From Candidatus Zhuqueibacterota bacterium (lineage in GTDB: Bacteria; Zhuqueibacterota; Zhuqueibacteria; Residuimicrobiales; Oceaniaggregativiventaceae), in assembly GCA_014728085.1 (NCBI GenBank), contig WJMF01000052.1, positions 1-40,753 of the forward strand: a stretch of DNA of 40,753 nt, in the 5' to 3' direction. Below, one piece after another: positions 1 through 7,510 of this stretch; positions within the stretch are counted from its first letter, which is position 1, and every line of letters starts with the position of its first letter. The notes beneath the pieces were generated by a model. It saw only the letters and a program-made list of their open reading frames with translations. It made no database searches and was not told where the DNA came from. Both the position numbers and the translations under genes were made by a program.

Positions 1-344
1 AGATTACGCCGTTGCAGGATATGATAAAGCGTTTTCTCTATCGACTCTTTATTCTCGGAAGTGATCCACCGGATTCCCATTACCCTGGCGTAAACCCATA
101 TCGCACTGGTCAAAACCATACTCAATCCGACGATGATCAATATTTGGGACACCCTGCTGGTTGCAGCAATAATTCGTCCCGAAAAGCCGGTTACGGTAAT
201 AACGATTCCGGCCAGACTCATCAGAACCTGCGCCCGGCTGTAGAGAACATTCAGCTGATTTTCCAGGATCTGCAGAGCACCCAGTTTCTCCCCTTTTGTG
301 AGTGAATAGATGTATTCGGCTTCCTCTTTAAGCGTTTCATTCAT
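1..344 (-). CDS. Two-helix membrane protein of unknown function, C-terminus beyond window
   Basis: The reading frame is open from ATG at 344 to the window edge, giving 114 codons with no stop. The N-terminus (MNETLKEEAEYIY) is charged and helical. Two hydrophobic segments follow, around residues 45-61 (a stretch including LAGIVITVTGF) and 72-88 (including ILIIVGLSMVL), with a short basic loop between them. The start overlaps the end of the upstream esterase gene by 8 bp, so the two are probably translationally coupled and in one operon. The length and the paired helices after a helical leader loosely resemble small two-helix membrane effector or sensor modules, but I do not recognise the family. 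The function is unknown and the C-terminal part cannot be seen. Confidence 0.7.
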   Translation of the reverse strand, partial: MNETLKEEAEYIYSLTKGEKLGALQILENQLNVLYSRAQVLMSLAGIVITVTGFSGRIIAATSRVSQILIIVGLSMVLTSAIWVYARVMGIRWITSENKESIEKTLYHILQRRN

Positions 345-1167
345 GATCAATTCCCTGTTTTGACTTGGAATTTACTTTACACATCATTTCAGCATAGCGC
401 TCTCCCAACAGACGGGCCGACGCTGAATTGAAATGGATAGAATCCCCCTTTGCGGTCAACCCCTTCGACGAAACAACCGCTGTGTTCCGCAGACGCCGGG
501 GTAGATTGCGGATAGCGTCAGTAACCGTTCGCCTCTGTGAAAAGCGTTCCGGCAAGAAAACACCGAGCTCGGCGGCGATGAAGGGCAATTCAGGATGTTT
601 AAGATCTTTTCTTAATTGCTCTACAAAGGCGATCAGCTTTTCTTCATAATCTTCGGCATATTCTTTATTCAGGCTATTGCCTTCACCCTGGTGCCAGAGA
701 ACCCCTTTGAGAATCCCATCATCGAGCACTGAACGGGTGCGCTCCAACATCTCATCATAGGGATAGCTATAGGTTGAATCGTGATAAACACCGGTTCGCC
801 AATGGTGAATTTTGCTGCCGCCCTTGGCGCAGGGAATCAAGCCGATGACAATACCCGGATTGAGCTCAGCCATACGTTTGCCAAAGGGTAAACCGGGACC
901 CACACCGGCAATCGGTTTGTCGAAATGAACTGGATCTTGGGCAGGCACCCATTGATTGTCGCGGTTCAATGCGTAAACCCTGGGGTGCGGTATTGTATCT
1001 ACAGCTGCGACCTCGCCACGGCCGGCCATGTTGGATTGGCCGATTAAAAGATACAAGTGAAAATTCTCTTTTTCTATAGAGCCTGGAAGATATTCACCAT
1101 TTTTTGAACCACAGCATAATAACAGTGATATAGTAAAAACAAAGATAAAAGTAGATTTTAGCTTCAT
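337..1167 (-). CDS. Sialate O-acetylesterase-like (SASA/CE6) lipoprotein
   Basis: This 276-residue protein has an N-terminal signal with a lipobox-like LLLCC around residues 15-19, so it is probably lipid-anchored in the envelope. The SASA/SGNH catalytic signature is clear: GQSNM at residues 43-47 carries the predicted nucleophile Ser45, WHQGEG lies near residues 158-163, and D242-S-I-H245 forms the C-terminal Asp/His pair. Members of this family remove O-acetyl groups from glycans, such as sialic acids or plant acetylxylans. The start has a strong SD (GAGGAGG) just upstream. It lies 22 bp after the methyltransferase gene and overlaps the next membrane-protein gene. The esterase class is well supported; the actual glycan is not known. 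Confidence 0.9.
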   Translation of the reverse strand: MKLKSTFIFVFTISLLLCCGSKNGEYLPGSIEKENFHLYLLIGQSNMAGRGEVAAVDTIPHPRVYALNRDNQWVPAQDPVHFDKPIAGVGPGLPFGKRMAELNPGIVIGLIPCAKGGSKIHHWRTGVYHDSTYSYPYDEMLERTRSVLDDGILKGVLWHQGEGNSLNKEYAEDYEEKLIAFVEQLRKDLKHPELPFIAAELGVFLPERFSQRRTVTDAIRNLPRRLRNTAVVSSKGLTAKGDSIHFNSASARLLGERYAEMMCKVNSKSKQGIDHE

Positions 1168-1189
1168 TCTCTCTATTCCTCCTCACGGT

Positions 1190-1939
1190 TTATATATGAC
1201 AAATGGCCAGCAAATCCGCGCTGTTGACGATATCATCTGTTACAACCTTGAACTCGGTCATCGATAAAGCCTGACCGGCAATTTTTTTGATCTTGCTGTT
1301 TCTTTTCAGATAACGACCCCATTTATAAAACGGCATTTTGCCAAGCCATTTGCGAAGCTTGTTCTCTGAAGCATAAGTGATACCCAATATTTCTACCGAA
1401 GTAAAAACACCTGATAAGAGATCGCGAAACTGGGCATCATTCATTTCATGATGATGAAACGGATTTTTGTTTTTTTCATGATCAGGTTTTTGCACGTTTG
1501 GAGTACTGATAAAGACCAGGCCATTAGATTTTAAAAGACGTTTAATGCTGACGAGAAATTCTTTTGGCTGTGTCAGATGTTCAATCATTTGAAAAGAAAC
1601 GATAATATCAAATTTTTCATTTAGCTCTATTTGTTTTGCATCCATCTCCAGGTATTTTAAATTCGTATTTTGATAATGTTCTCTGCAATAATCAATAGCA
1701 TCTTTATCATAGTCAACAGCAACAACAGAAACGGCTTTTCCGGATAGAATATAACTACCATATCCGGTTCCGCAGCCAATATCCAGAACTGATTTGTTGG
1801 AAACTGAGGGGAGTAAATAGCGGTAAGCAAAAAGGTGTCTTGAAAAAACAAAACTGACCTCTCCCCCTTGAGTTGGAATCATCCGTTCTCCAAGGTCGGA
1901 TATGGGCTTATTGTTATTGTGATTGGTTTTATTTGCCAT
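1190..1939 (-). CDS. Class I SAM-dependent methyltransferase
   Basis: This 249-residue protein carries the canonical SAM-binding motif I (VLDIGCGTGYG, residues 51-61), the acidic motif II at the end of strand 2 (VVAVDYD), and a post-motif segment IIVSFQMIEHL typical of the UbiE/Methyltransf_11 group. The C-terminal part contains HHHEM and basic segments that probably shape the acceptor site. The acceptor is not identifiable from sequence; relatives methylate small molecules, lipids or glycan components. The ATG has an excellent SD (AAGGAG) with about 6 nt spacing. The gene sits between an EamA transporter (34 bp upstream) and the esterase (22 bp downstream), consistent with one operon. Confidence 0.88.
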   Translation of the reverse strand: MANKTNHNNNKPISDLGERMIPTQGGEVSFVFSRHLFAYRYLLPSVSNKSVLDIGCGTGYGSYILSGKAVSVVAVDYDKDAIDYCREHYQNTNLKYLEMDAKQIELNEKFDIIVSFQMIEHLTQPKEFLVSIKRLLKSNGLVFISTPNVQKPDHEKNKNPFHHHEMNDAQFRDLLSGVFTSVEILGITYASENKLRKWLGKMPFYKWGRYLKRNSKIKKIAGQALSMTEFKVVTDDIVNSADLLAICHI

Positions 1940-1973
1940 ATTTTTCTCCTTTATCCGTAGAAAACTATTTATT

Positions 1974-2882
1974 CTATTTTTTTATCCTATAGTCATTGCG
2001 GTGAATCACTCTTTTTTTCGAATTGGTAAGGTATACACCGCTCACCACTAAAATCGCTCCGATAAACAGATATAAAGTAACCGGTTCGGACAAAACCAGA
2101 TATCCCAGTATGATTGCACTTACCGGAACAAAGTTAATAAAAAGGCCTGCTTTCGTGGGACCAAGTTGCTGTATACCTTCATAGTACCAAAAAAATCCGA
2201 GCACAGTACCAAAGATACTGAGATAAAAAATATTGCCCCAAATCAAGGGATCGATTTCCGTCAATCTTGTGAAAAGACCATGTTTCCAGGCGGGAACAAG
2301 CAATCCCAGAGCGCCAAAAAGAGCGGAATAGCTGACTGCCGCAAAGGGCGTTAAATGATTCATCGCCACTTTGCCGATGAGAGAGTAGGCAACCCAGCAG
2401 GCAACACATCCCACTAAAAAGAGATCGCCGATTCCAATTCGATCGGTTAAAAGACCGGCCACATCACCATTTGAAATTACAATTACCGCACCGATAACCG
2501 AAAGGATGACGCCTGAAACCTTAACCGCCGTCAACCGTTCACCAAAAAAAATCGAGGCAAAAATACTGATAAAAACAGGATTGGTGGCGATGATGAGAGA
2601 GGCTCTGCCGGCATGTATATATTTGAGTCCGCTGAAGAAAAAAACATTATACCCCAAAACTCCGGTAGCGCCCAATAGAAGAACCGGTATAATAACCTCC
2701 TTTTTCAGTTTGGGAAACCGTTTTTTTCGGCTATAAATAATTGAAAAAAGGAAAAAAGAGGCCAGTGCGAAACGCAAAAACGCGGCCGAATAGGGATCGA
2801 GTTGCTGTGAGATGACTCTTCCGGCGATAAACGTCCCGCCCCAAAAGAGTGCCGTGAATAGTAATTTAATCCAGACAATCAT
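1974..2882 (-). CDS. EamA/DMT-family transporter
   Basis: The protein has 302 residues and is almost entirely hydrophobic, with about ten predicted transmembrane helices in two EamA repeats. The first begins at the N-terminus (LLFTALFWGGTFIAGR, a typical EamA opening) and the second near residue 150. The short basic C-terminus (NSKKRVIHRNDYRIKK) would be cytoplasmic. DMT-superfamily members of this kind export metabolites or amino acids across the inner membrane; the substrate cannot be deduced. It is the first gene of a four-gene minus-strand operon with a good promoter about 80 nt upstream. Confidence 0.9.
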   Translation of the reverse strand: MIVWIKLLFTALFWGGTFIAGRVISQQLDPYSAAFLRFALASFFLFSIIYSRKKRFPKLKKEVIIPVLLLGATGVLGYNVFFFSGLKYIHAGRASLIIATNPVFISIFASIFFGERLTAVKVSGVILSVIGAVIVISNGDVAGLLTDRIGIGDLFLVGCVACWVAYSLIGKVAMNHLTPFAAVSYSALFGALGLLVPAWKHGLFTRLTEIDPLIWGNIFYLSIFGTVLGFFWYYEGIQQLGPTKAGLFINFVPVSAIILGYLVLSEPVTLYLFIGAILVVSGVYLTNSKKRVIHRNDYRIKK

Positions 2883-2968
2883 AACTATCCGGAGATTTTG
2901 TTCCGTTTCAGGTTATAAAACAACGATGAGAGCTGCATGATTTGACAAAACACAGTTCTGTTTCCAAA

Positions 2969-2998
2969 AGTATAAATTATTACCATAATAGATATCAA
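2969..2998 (-). promoter_or_regulatory. Sigma-70-like promoter of the EamA-methyltransferase-esterase operon
   Basis: On the minus strand, TTGATA (2993-2998) is separated by 18 bp from TATACT (2969-2974). Transcription would start near 2962, leaving an untranslated leader of about 80 nt before the ATG at 2882. The -35 box is the same TTGATA seen upstream of the C69 peptidase and sulfatase genes. Confidence 0.55.
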
Positions 2999-3140
2999 AC
3001 CCTATAATACAGCTTATTTGACAAAAAGCCAATGACTTTTTCCCCAAAGAGAACTGTTACCTTTCTGCACACCTGGAGACTCTATCCAAAGAATGCTCCC
3101 GAAACAGACTATTCACAATCAACACCTTACGTACATTTCA

Positions 3141-3920
3141 ATGGTATGGATATTGCATATTATTATCGGAAAAGGGTCGATTATCAAGTACACATTTTTA
3201 GGGACCAGGGGTTATATCGAAAAAAAGTCGGACAGACACCGGCGACACAGCGCTTTTTTAATCAGCAATCAAGACCATAAAGTCATGATCGATTGTGGCG
3301 AGGACTGGATAAACAGACTTTCAAAAGTTGATCCGGATGCCCTGTTGATCACCCATGCTCACCCGGATCATGTCGGCGGCCTGAAAAAGGGTGCCCCGTG
3401 GCCGGTGTACAGCCATCCGGATGCTGCGGATGAGCTTAAAGCATTCGAAATAGAAACCTTGCGCATCATGGAATATGAGGAGGCCTTTACCCTTTATGAT
3501 ATCGTCTTTCAGGCGTTTGCGGTCGAACACTCGAAGCGGGCTGCTGCAGCCGGGTATAAAATAAAGCTGGCGGAGACGGTGTTATTTTACATTCCCGATG
3601 TCGTTTATATCCATAATCGTGAAAAAGCGTTAAAAAATGTAGATATCTATATCGGTGACGGATCAACGGTCGAAGAGTCATTCGTGCGAAAAAGCGACGG
3701 CCGACTCGTCGGGCATACACCGTTCCGCACACAACTAACCTGGTGTAAAAAATTTGATATTCCCCGGGCCTACGTCACCCATTGTGGTACGCTATTTATA
3801 GAAAAGGACGAACGGACGCTGGGTGCCAGGCTGCGAAAAATGGGTAAAGACCGCGGCGTAGAGGTGAAAATCGCTCACGACGGCATGGAAATCAATTTGC
3901 CAACGAATAAAAACGGCTAG
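3141..3920 (+). CDS. MBL-fold metallohydrolase
   Basis: This is a metallo-beta-lactamase-fold protein of 259 residues if read from ATG 3141. The metal-binding motif THAHPDH is at residues 71-77, preceded by a fold-typical MIDCGED and followed by IPDV, GDGS and THCG segments that supply later metal ligands. It resembles the RNase Z/PhnP-like hydrolase group; the substrate is unknown. The start is uncertain. Homologous sequence probably begins at the strand IIKYTFLGTRG, about 14 residues after the first usable ATG, and no SD precedes 3141. A purine-rich GGAAAAGGG at 3168-3176 sits just before ATT at 3180. The gene ends convergently with the aldolase gene, both stops sharing the tetranucleotide CTAG. 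Confidence 0.85.
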   Translation: MVWILHIIIGKGSIIKYTFLGTRGYIEKKSDRHRRHSAFLISNQDHKVMIDCGEDWINRLSKVDPDALLITHAHPDHVGGLKKGAPWPVYSHPDAADELKAFEIETLRIMEYEEAFTLYDIVFQAFAVEHSKRAAAAGYKIKLAETVLFYIPDVVYIHNREKALKNVDIYIGDGSTVEESFVRKSDGRLVGHTPFRTQLTWCKKFDIPRAYVTHCGTLFIEKDERTLGARLRKMGKDRGVEVKIAHDGMEINLPTNKNG

Positions 3921-4708
3921 AGATATTTATACAATTTGCCGGCCAATTGCTGATAGTATTGCCCCAAACCGAGAACATCGGCACCGATATTGATAAATTG
4001 ATATCCCATATCAACCAGGCGATCGATGTTTTGTATGTTACCAGTGGTACCGGCAAATCGGTTATAGTGCCGCGCAACGTTGGCAATGCGCCGCATGACG
4101 GGTTCAAGGTCCGGATGTTCTGTTTCACCCGCTCTGCCGATGGCATGGGAATAATCACCCGGGCCGAAAAAGAGCATATCAATGCCATCAACAGCCGCGA
4201 TCGCCTCAAGTTCGTCCAGAGGTTCAGGATCCTCTATCTGAACGATGACAAATCGCTGCGCATTGGCTTCCTTTATGTATTCTTTAAAATCAAGCATACA
4301 ATAGCGGCCGTCGGCATTACCACCATCAACCGGTCTCCGCCCAGTCGGATGAAACCGCGTTTGACGGACGACATCTCTGGCCTCCTCGCTGCTCATAAGA
4401 TGAGGTACCATGATTCCGGCCGCATCAGCTTCCAAAGGGAGAACGTAATCACTGTAAGACCCCCGGGCAATGCGCACCAGGGTGTCGACGTTATAAATCT
4501 TCGCAGCGCGGATTTGATTTTCAATCGTAACCCAATCGGTGGGAACATGCTCCATACACAACCAAATACAATCAAAACCACACATAGCCGCCAATTCAGC
4601 AACCCGGGCATCCATAAGGTTGAGCTTTGTAGAGATCACAACATTGTCCTGACGCAATTTTTCCAATACCCGGCTTTTGCGCATGCGGGGTTGTATTTGT
4701 TTTTTCAA
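3917..4708 (-). CDS. HpcH/HpaI-family 2-oxo acid aldolase
   Basis: This is a TIM-barrel class II aldolase of the HpcH/HpaI (citrate lyase-like) family, with 263 residues from the start chosen here. Visible signatures are MEHVPTD (catalytic His region), VRIARGS (substrate-binding Arg), QIEDPE (first metal ligand Glu) and FFGPGDYS (metal ligand Asp in the family's GPxDLS motif). Family members cleave 2-keto-3-deoxy sugar acids or similar compounds to pyruvate and an aldehyde with a divalent metal. I place the start at TTG 4708 because AGGAAAGAGG lies directly upstream with about 5 nt spacing; upstream ATGs at 4735 and 4771 lack a comparable site. It could serve the deoxy-sugar acid pathways suggested by the FAH hydrolase elsewhere in the window, but the substrate is inferred. 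Confidence 0.88.
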   Translation of the reverse strand: MKKQIQPRMRKSRVLEKLRQDNVVISTKLNLMDARVAELAAMCGFDCIWLCMEHVPTDWVTIENQIRAAKIYNVDTLVRIARGSYSDYVLPLEADAAGIMVPHLMSSEEARDVVRQTRFHPTGRRPVDGGNADGRYCMLDFKEYIKEANAQRFVIVQIEDPEPLDELEAIAAVDGIDMLFFGPGDYSHAIGRAGETEHPDLEPVMRRIANVARHYNRFAGTTGNIQNIDRLVDMGYQFINIGADVLGLGQYYQQLAGKLYKYL

Positions 4709-4832
4709 ATTAACCTCTTTCCTAAAATGTTTCATTCGATGCGGTTGAAAAGCAGACCCGTTTTCATACACTCACGAAACATCTTTTATTCAGAATCAGT
4801 ATTTTTATCATTTGGCTATCTGTATTTTAATA

Positions 4833-4861
4833 TTGCATTATAGAATGCTTTTTCATATAAT
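4833..4861 (+). promoter_or_regulatory. Candidate promoter toward the MFS-HEAT gene
   Basis: TTGCAT (4833-4838), a 17-bp spacer and TATAAT (4856-4861) form a good sigma-70-like match. It implies a leader of roughly 230 nt before the MFS-HEAT start, which contains the 4894-4914 palindrome. Confidence 0.45.
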
Positions 4862-4865
4862 AAAA
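4837..4865 (-). promoter_or_regulatory. Candidate promoter toward the aldolase gene
   Basis: On the minus strand, a perfect TATAAT (4837-4842) is preceded at 17 bp by a weak TTTTAT (4860-4865). Transcription would start near 4830, about 120 nt before the aldolase start. It overlaps the plus-strand promoter almost completely, so the two probably exclude each other. Confidence 0.4.
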
Positions 4866-5096
4866 GCCATTTTAAAATTCGAACATTTCGCATCATCTAA
4901 AAGATCTTTTGATGAGCCACAATCTAATATGCGCGATTGTTTATATGCCAACGTTTTATCAGACCGATGTATGAACAGATTACATCTAATGTACACAAAG
5001 CTGATCAAAAGCAAAACAATATTTTCCTAAACACAAAAAGAATCCATTCATCTTGTCGAATGATAGAAACAAAACAACCAGGTACACACTTGAGGA

Positions 5097-7472
5097 TTGG
5101 ACAGAGCAGTGAATCCGTATAAAAAGCGATTGAAAAAATGGTTTTCCCCTTTTGAAGAGTCTGTCTCTGCATCGCGATTGCATAAGATGATGAGAATCAG
5201 TATCATAGCCGGTGCCACAGGGATGCCCTGGCTGGTTACATTTCTGCCGGGATATATTCTCAATGTTTTTTTTAAAAATTATCTCGGCGGCTCTGCATTT
5301 TTGCTCGGTTTGATGGTCGCGTTGATCCATTTCACCAATTTCGGACATCTGGCTGCCATTTATATTTATGCACGGTTGAAAACCATCAAAACCTTCTGGT
5401 GGATTTGCCACCTCCTGCATCGCATGCTGGGCTTTGTTCCCGCACTGATCTGTATATACGTCATTCACGGCGGTGACGTTTATACCGCACGTATCATTAT
5501 GATCGTAACGATCACTCTGAGCTTTTTCATCTCCAACATCAGTTCTTCAGGTTGGTTTGCCTGGATGGGGGTTCTGGTACCGGCGAACATCCGTGCCTCT
5601 TTTTTTACGAGAAGAATAGCCATCAGCAATATCGTCAGCATATTGTGGTTTTTTCTCGTCACCATGGCGCTGGATGTCCAGAATCAACATGCTCTTTCCG
5701 TCTTTGCGGTCATCTTCTTTTTCGCCGGTATCGGAGGCGTCGTCGATATTGCGCTTCATGTATTCATAAGAGAGCGCCTCAGCGAACCAAAACCCCCGAT
5801 CCAGCTCTCTCTTTTCCTGGAACCCCTGAAAAACAAAAATTTCCGCTACTTTGCCCTTGCCTACGCCCTTTACATGTTTTCCTTTAACATCCTGAATCCC
5901 TTTCTCGGCCCCTATCTCACTGCTGAAGAGGGCATCGGCGCCCCGAATATCTGGCTCGGTATATTGGTCATGATTATTCAACTCACCACGATCGCGACAC
6001 TGTCGCAGTGGGGGCTTGTTATGGATCGCGTCGGTCGCAAACCGGTGGCACTTATCGGAAGCCTCGCGTTTATTGCCAATGTCGGTTGGTTTTTTCTAAC
6101 CCCGCAAAATTATATCTTTATCGTACCGGTTATTGCTTTTGTCACCGGCGCCCTGAATCCGGCTTTTGTCGAAGGTATCAACCAGCTCATGCTCACCATT
6201 ACTCCGGACAAGAACAAAACCACGTTTGTCGGCTGGTTCATGGCAATTGTCGGTATTGCCAACGGAGCCGGCTCATTGCTGGGAGGTATACTCTATGATA
6301 TTTTCTCCAGCGTACATATGACCGTTACGCCCTGGCTAATACTGGACAGCTTTCACATGGTTGCCCTGATTAACATTACCCTCTGCGCGCTGAGTCTGAT
6401 CATTCTGGTACGCATTCATGAAGGAGGAGAAAAACCAATAGGATTCGTGGTTTCGAGATTGGCCACCCCTGGTATTGTTAAGACCTTTTCCAGTATGGCG
6501 ATCATCAGCCGGCCCAAAAGTTCATTAAAAGTTGCCAAAGCCCTGAGCGAACTTGAAGGATATTCCGGCAGTTTTGCCGTATCGGACGTTCTGGCCAGGC
6601 TGGACGATCCGGACCCCGATGTCAGAGAAGAAGCGGCACGGGCGTTGGGACGAACCAAATCGCTCGAAGGTGTGGAAGCCTTGATACTGCGGTTATTAGA
6701 CCCCACATCGACTATTCGCATCGTCAGTGCCAATGCCCTGGGAAATATCGGGGATGAACGTGCCGTTCCGGCATTAATTCAGGCTCTGAACACAGGGTCA
6801 GAGGATTTAAAAGAAGCCTGTATCAAAGCACTGGGCAAAATAGGGGGAACAGAATCGGTATCCCACCTCATCAAACTTTTACAGGAAGAGAACAGCGAGC
6901 GCATTAAAACCCAGAGCGCTGATGCGGTTGCCAGACATGGCGTCTTTGAGGCTGCTTATGAAATATTGCCTCTCATGCATCAAACCAGAAATCCGGTTCT
7001 GAGAAGGCAGCTTGCGATATCGCTGGCCAATTTAATGGGAAGACCCGGAGAGTTTTACAAAGATCTTACCTCGGAAAACGTTGCGTTTGGAAACCGTATC
7101 AACAGATTGTTTACAGAAGCTTTACGCTCGCTGGCAATGATCGAAAAGACCAAAAAGATTCCCAAAAATGAACTGGTAAATCAGCTCAGGAGCATACAAA
7201 ATACATTGGAATCTGAAAAGTATCTTAAAACTCTTGATCAATTTTTATCCCTCATCAAGTCGCTGGTCAGTATCAGCCTGCAAAAGGAGATAAAAGACGA
7301 TGAAGCACTGCTCTATTATGTCATCTACCGCAATGTTAAACTGGGTATGCTGCTCTGGTTTGTTCAGGAAATCAATGCGTTTGGGCAAAAATCGATAAAT
7401 GAGGATATTCTAAAAACAGATCTTTTATTGATTATGTTTTTCATCGCTTCCCTCAAAGCCGAAGAGGTTTGA
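5097..7472 (+). CDS. MFS transporter fused to C-terminal HEAT repeats
   Basis: This 791-residue protein has two parts. Residues 30-440 form a major facilitator fold with about 12 hydrophobic segments and a clear motif A (GLVMDRVGRKP, residues 306-316). After a linker, residues 475-650 contain PBS-lyase-type HEAT repeats with phrases such as DPDPDVREEAARALGR, IRIVSANALGNIGD and LKEACIKALGKIGG. A further helical tail follows to residue 791. The HEAT domain should be cytoplasmic and may bind a partner protein or gate transport; the transported solute is unknown. The start is uncertain: TTG 5097 has GAGG too close and GTG 5109 has it rather far. It is divergent from the aldolase gene and convergent with the flavoprotein gene. 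Confidence 0.88.
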   Translation: MDRAVNPYKKRLKKWFSPFEESVSASRLHKMMRISIIAGATGMPWLVTFLPGYILNVFFKNYLGGSAFLLGLMVALIHFTNFGHLAAIYIYARLKTIKTFWWICHLLHRMLGFVPALICIYVIHGGDVYTARIIMIVTITLSFFISNISSSGWFAWMGVLVPANIRASFFTRRIAISNIVSILWFFLVTMALDVQNQHALSVFAVIFFFAGIGGVVDIALHVFIRERLSEPKPPIQLSLFLEPLKNKNFRYFALAYALYMFSFNILNPFLGPYLTAEEGIGAPNIWLGILVMIIQLTTIATLSQWGLVMDRVGRKPVALIGSLAFIANVGWFFLTPQNYIFIVPVIAFVTGALNPAFVEGINQLMLTITPDKNKTTFVGWFMAIVGIANGAGSLLGGILYDIFSSVHMTVTPWLILDSFHMVALINITLCALSLIILVRIHEGGEKPIGFVVSRLATPGIVKTFSSMAIISRPKSSLKVAKALSELEGYSGSFAVSDVLARLDDPDPDVREEAARALGRTKSLEGVEALILRLLDPTSTIRIVSANALGNIGDERAVPALIQALNTGSEDLKEACIKALGKIGGTESVSHLIKLLQEENSERIKTQSADAVARHGVFEAAYEILPLMHQTRNPVLRRQLAISLANLMGRPGEFYKDLTSENVAFGNRINRLFTEALRSLAMIEKTKKIPKNELVNQLRSIQNTLESEKYLKTLDQFLSLIKSLVSISLQKEIKDDEALLYYVIYRNVKLGMLLWFVQEINAFGQKSINEDILKTDLLLIMFFIASLKAEEV

Positions 7473-7510
7473 GGGGATGATGAGGCGGGATCTGAATAGC
7501 TGAATGCGTA

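Larger units (their letters stand above)
4709..5096. other. Divergent intergenic region
   Basis: This AT-rich gap lies between the aldolase and MFS-HEAT genes. It contains overlapping promoter candidates on both strands (4833-4865) and a palindrome centred on AAAAGATCTTTT, extended by CATC/GATG arms with one bulged T (4894-4914), which could be an operator or a leader hairpin. No small gene with a convincing ribosome binding site was seen. Confidence 0.5.

Noticed and set aside
12-305. Plus-strand 97-residue ORF at the left edge
   Set aside because: It is antisense to the real minus-strand membrane-protein gene, which has an ATG at 344 and sensible hydrophobic helices. The plus-strand product looks like random, basic-rich protein.
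2941-3025. Plus-strand promoter for the MBL gene with two TTGACA boxes (2942 and 3017)
   Set aside because: Neither TTGACA has a -10 at suitable spacing: 23 bp to TATAAA for the first, and no -10-like hexamer after the second.
3947-4843. Plus-strand 298-residue ORF
   Set aside because: It lies opposite the HpcH/HpaI aldolase, whose catalytic motifs are intact. The antisense product shows no domain and has no good start.
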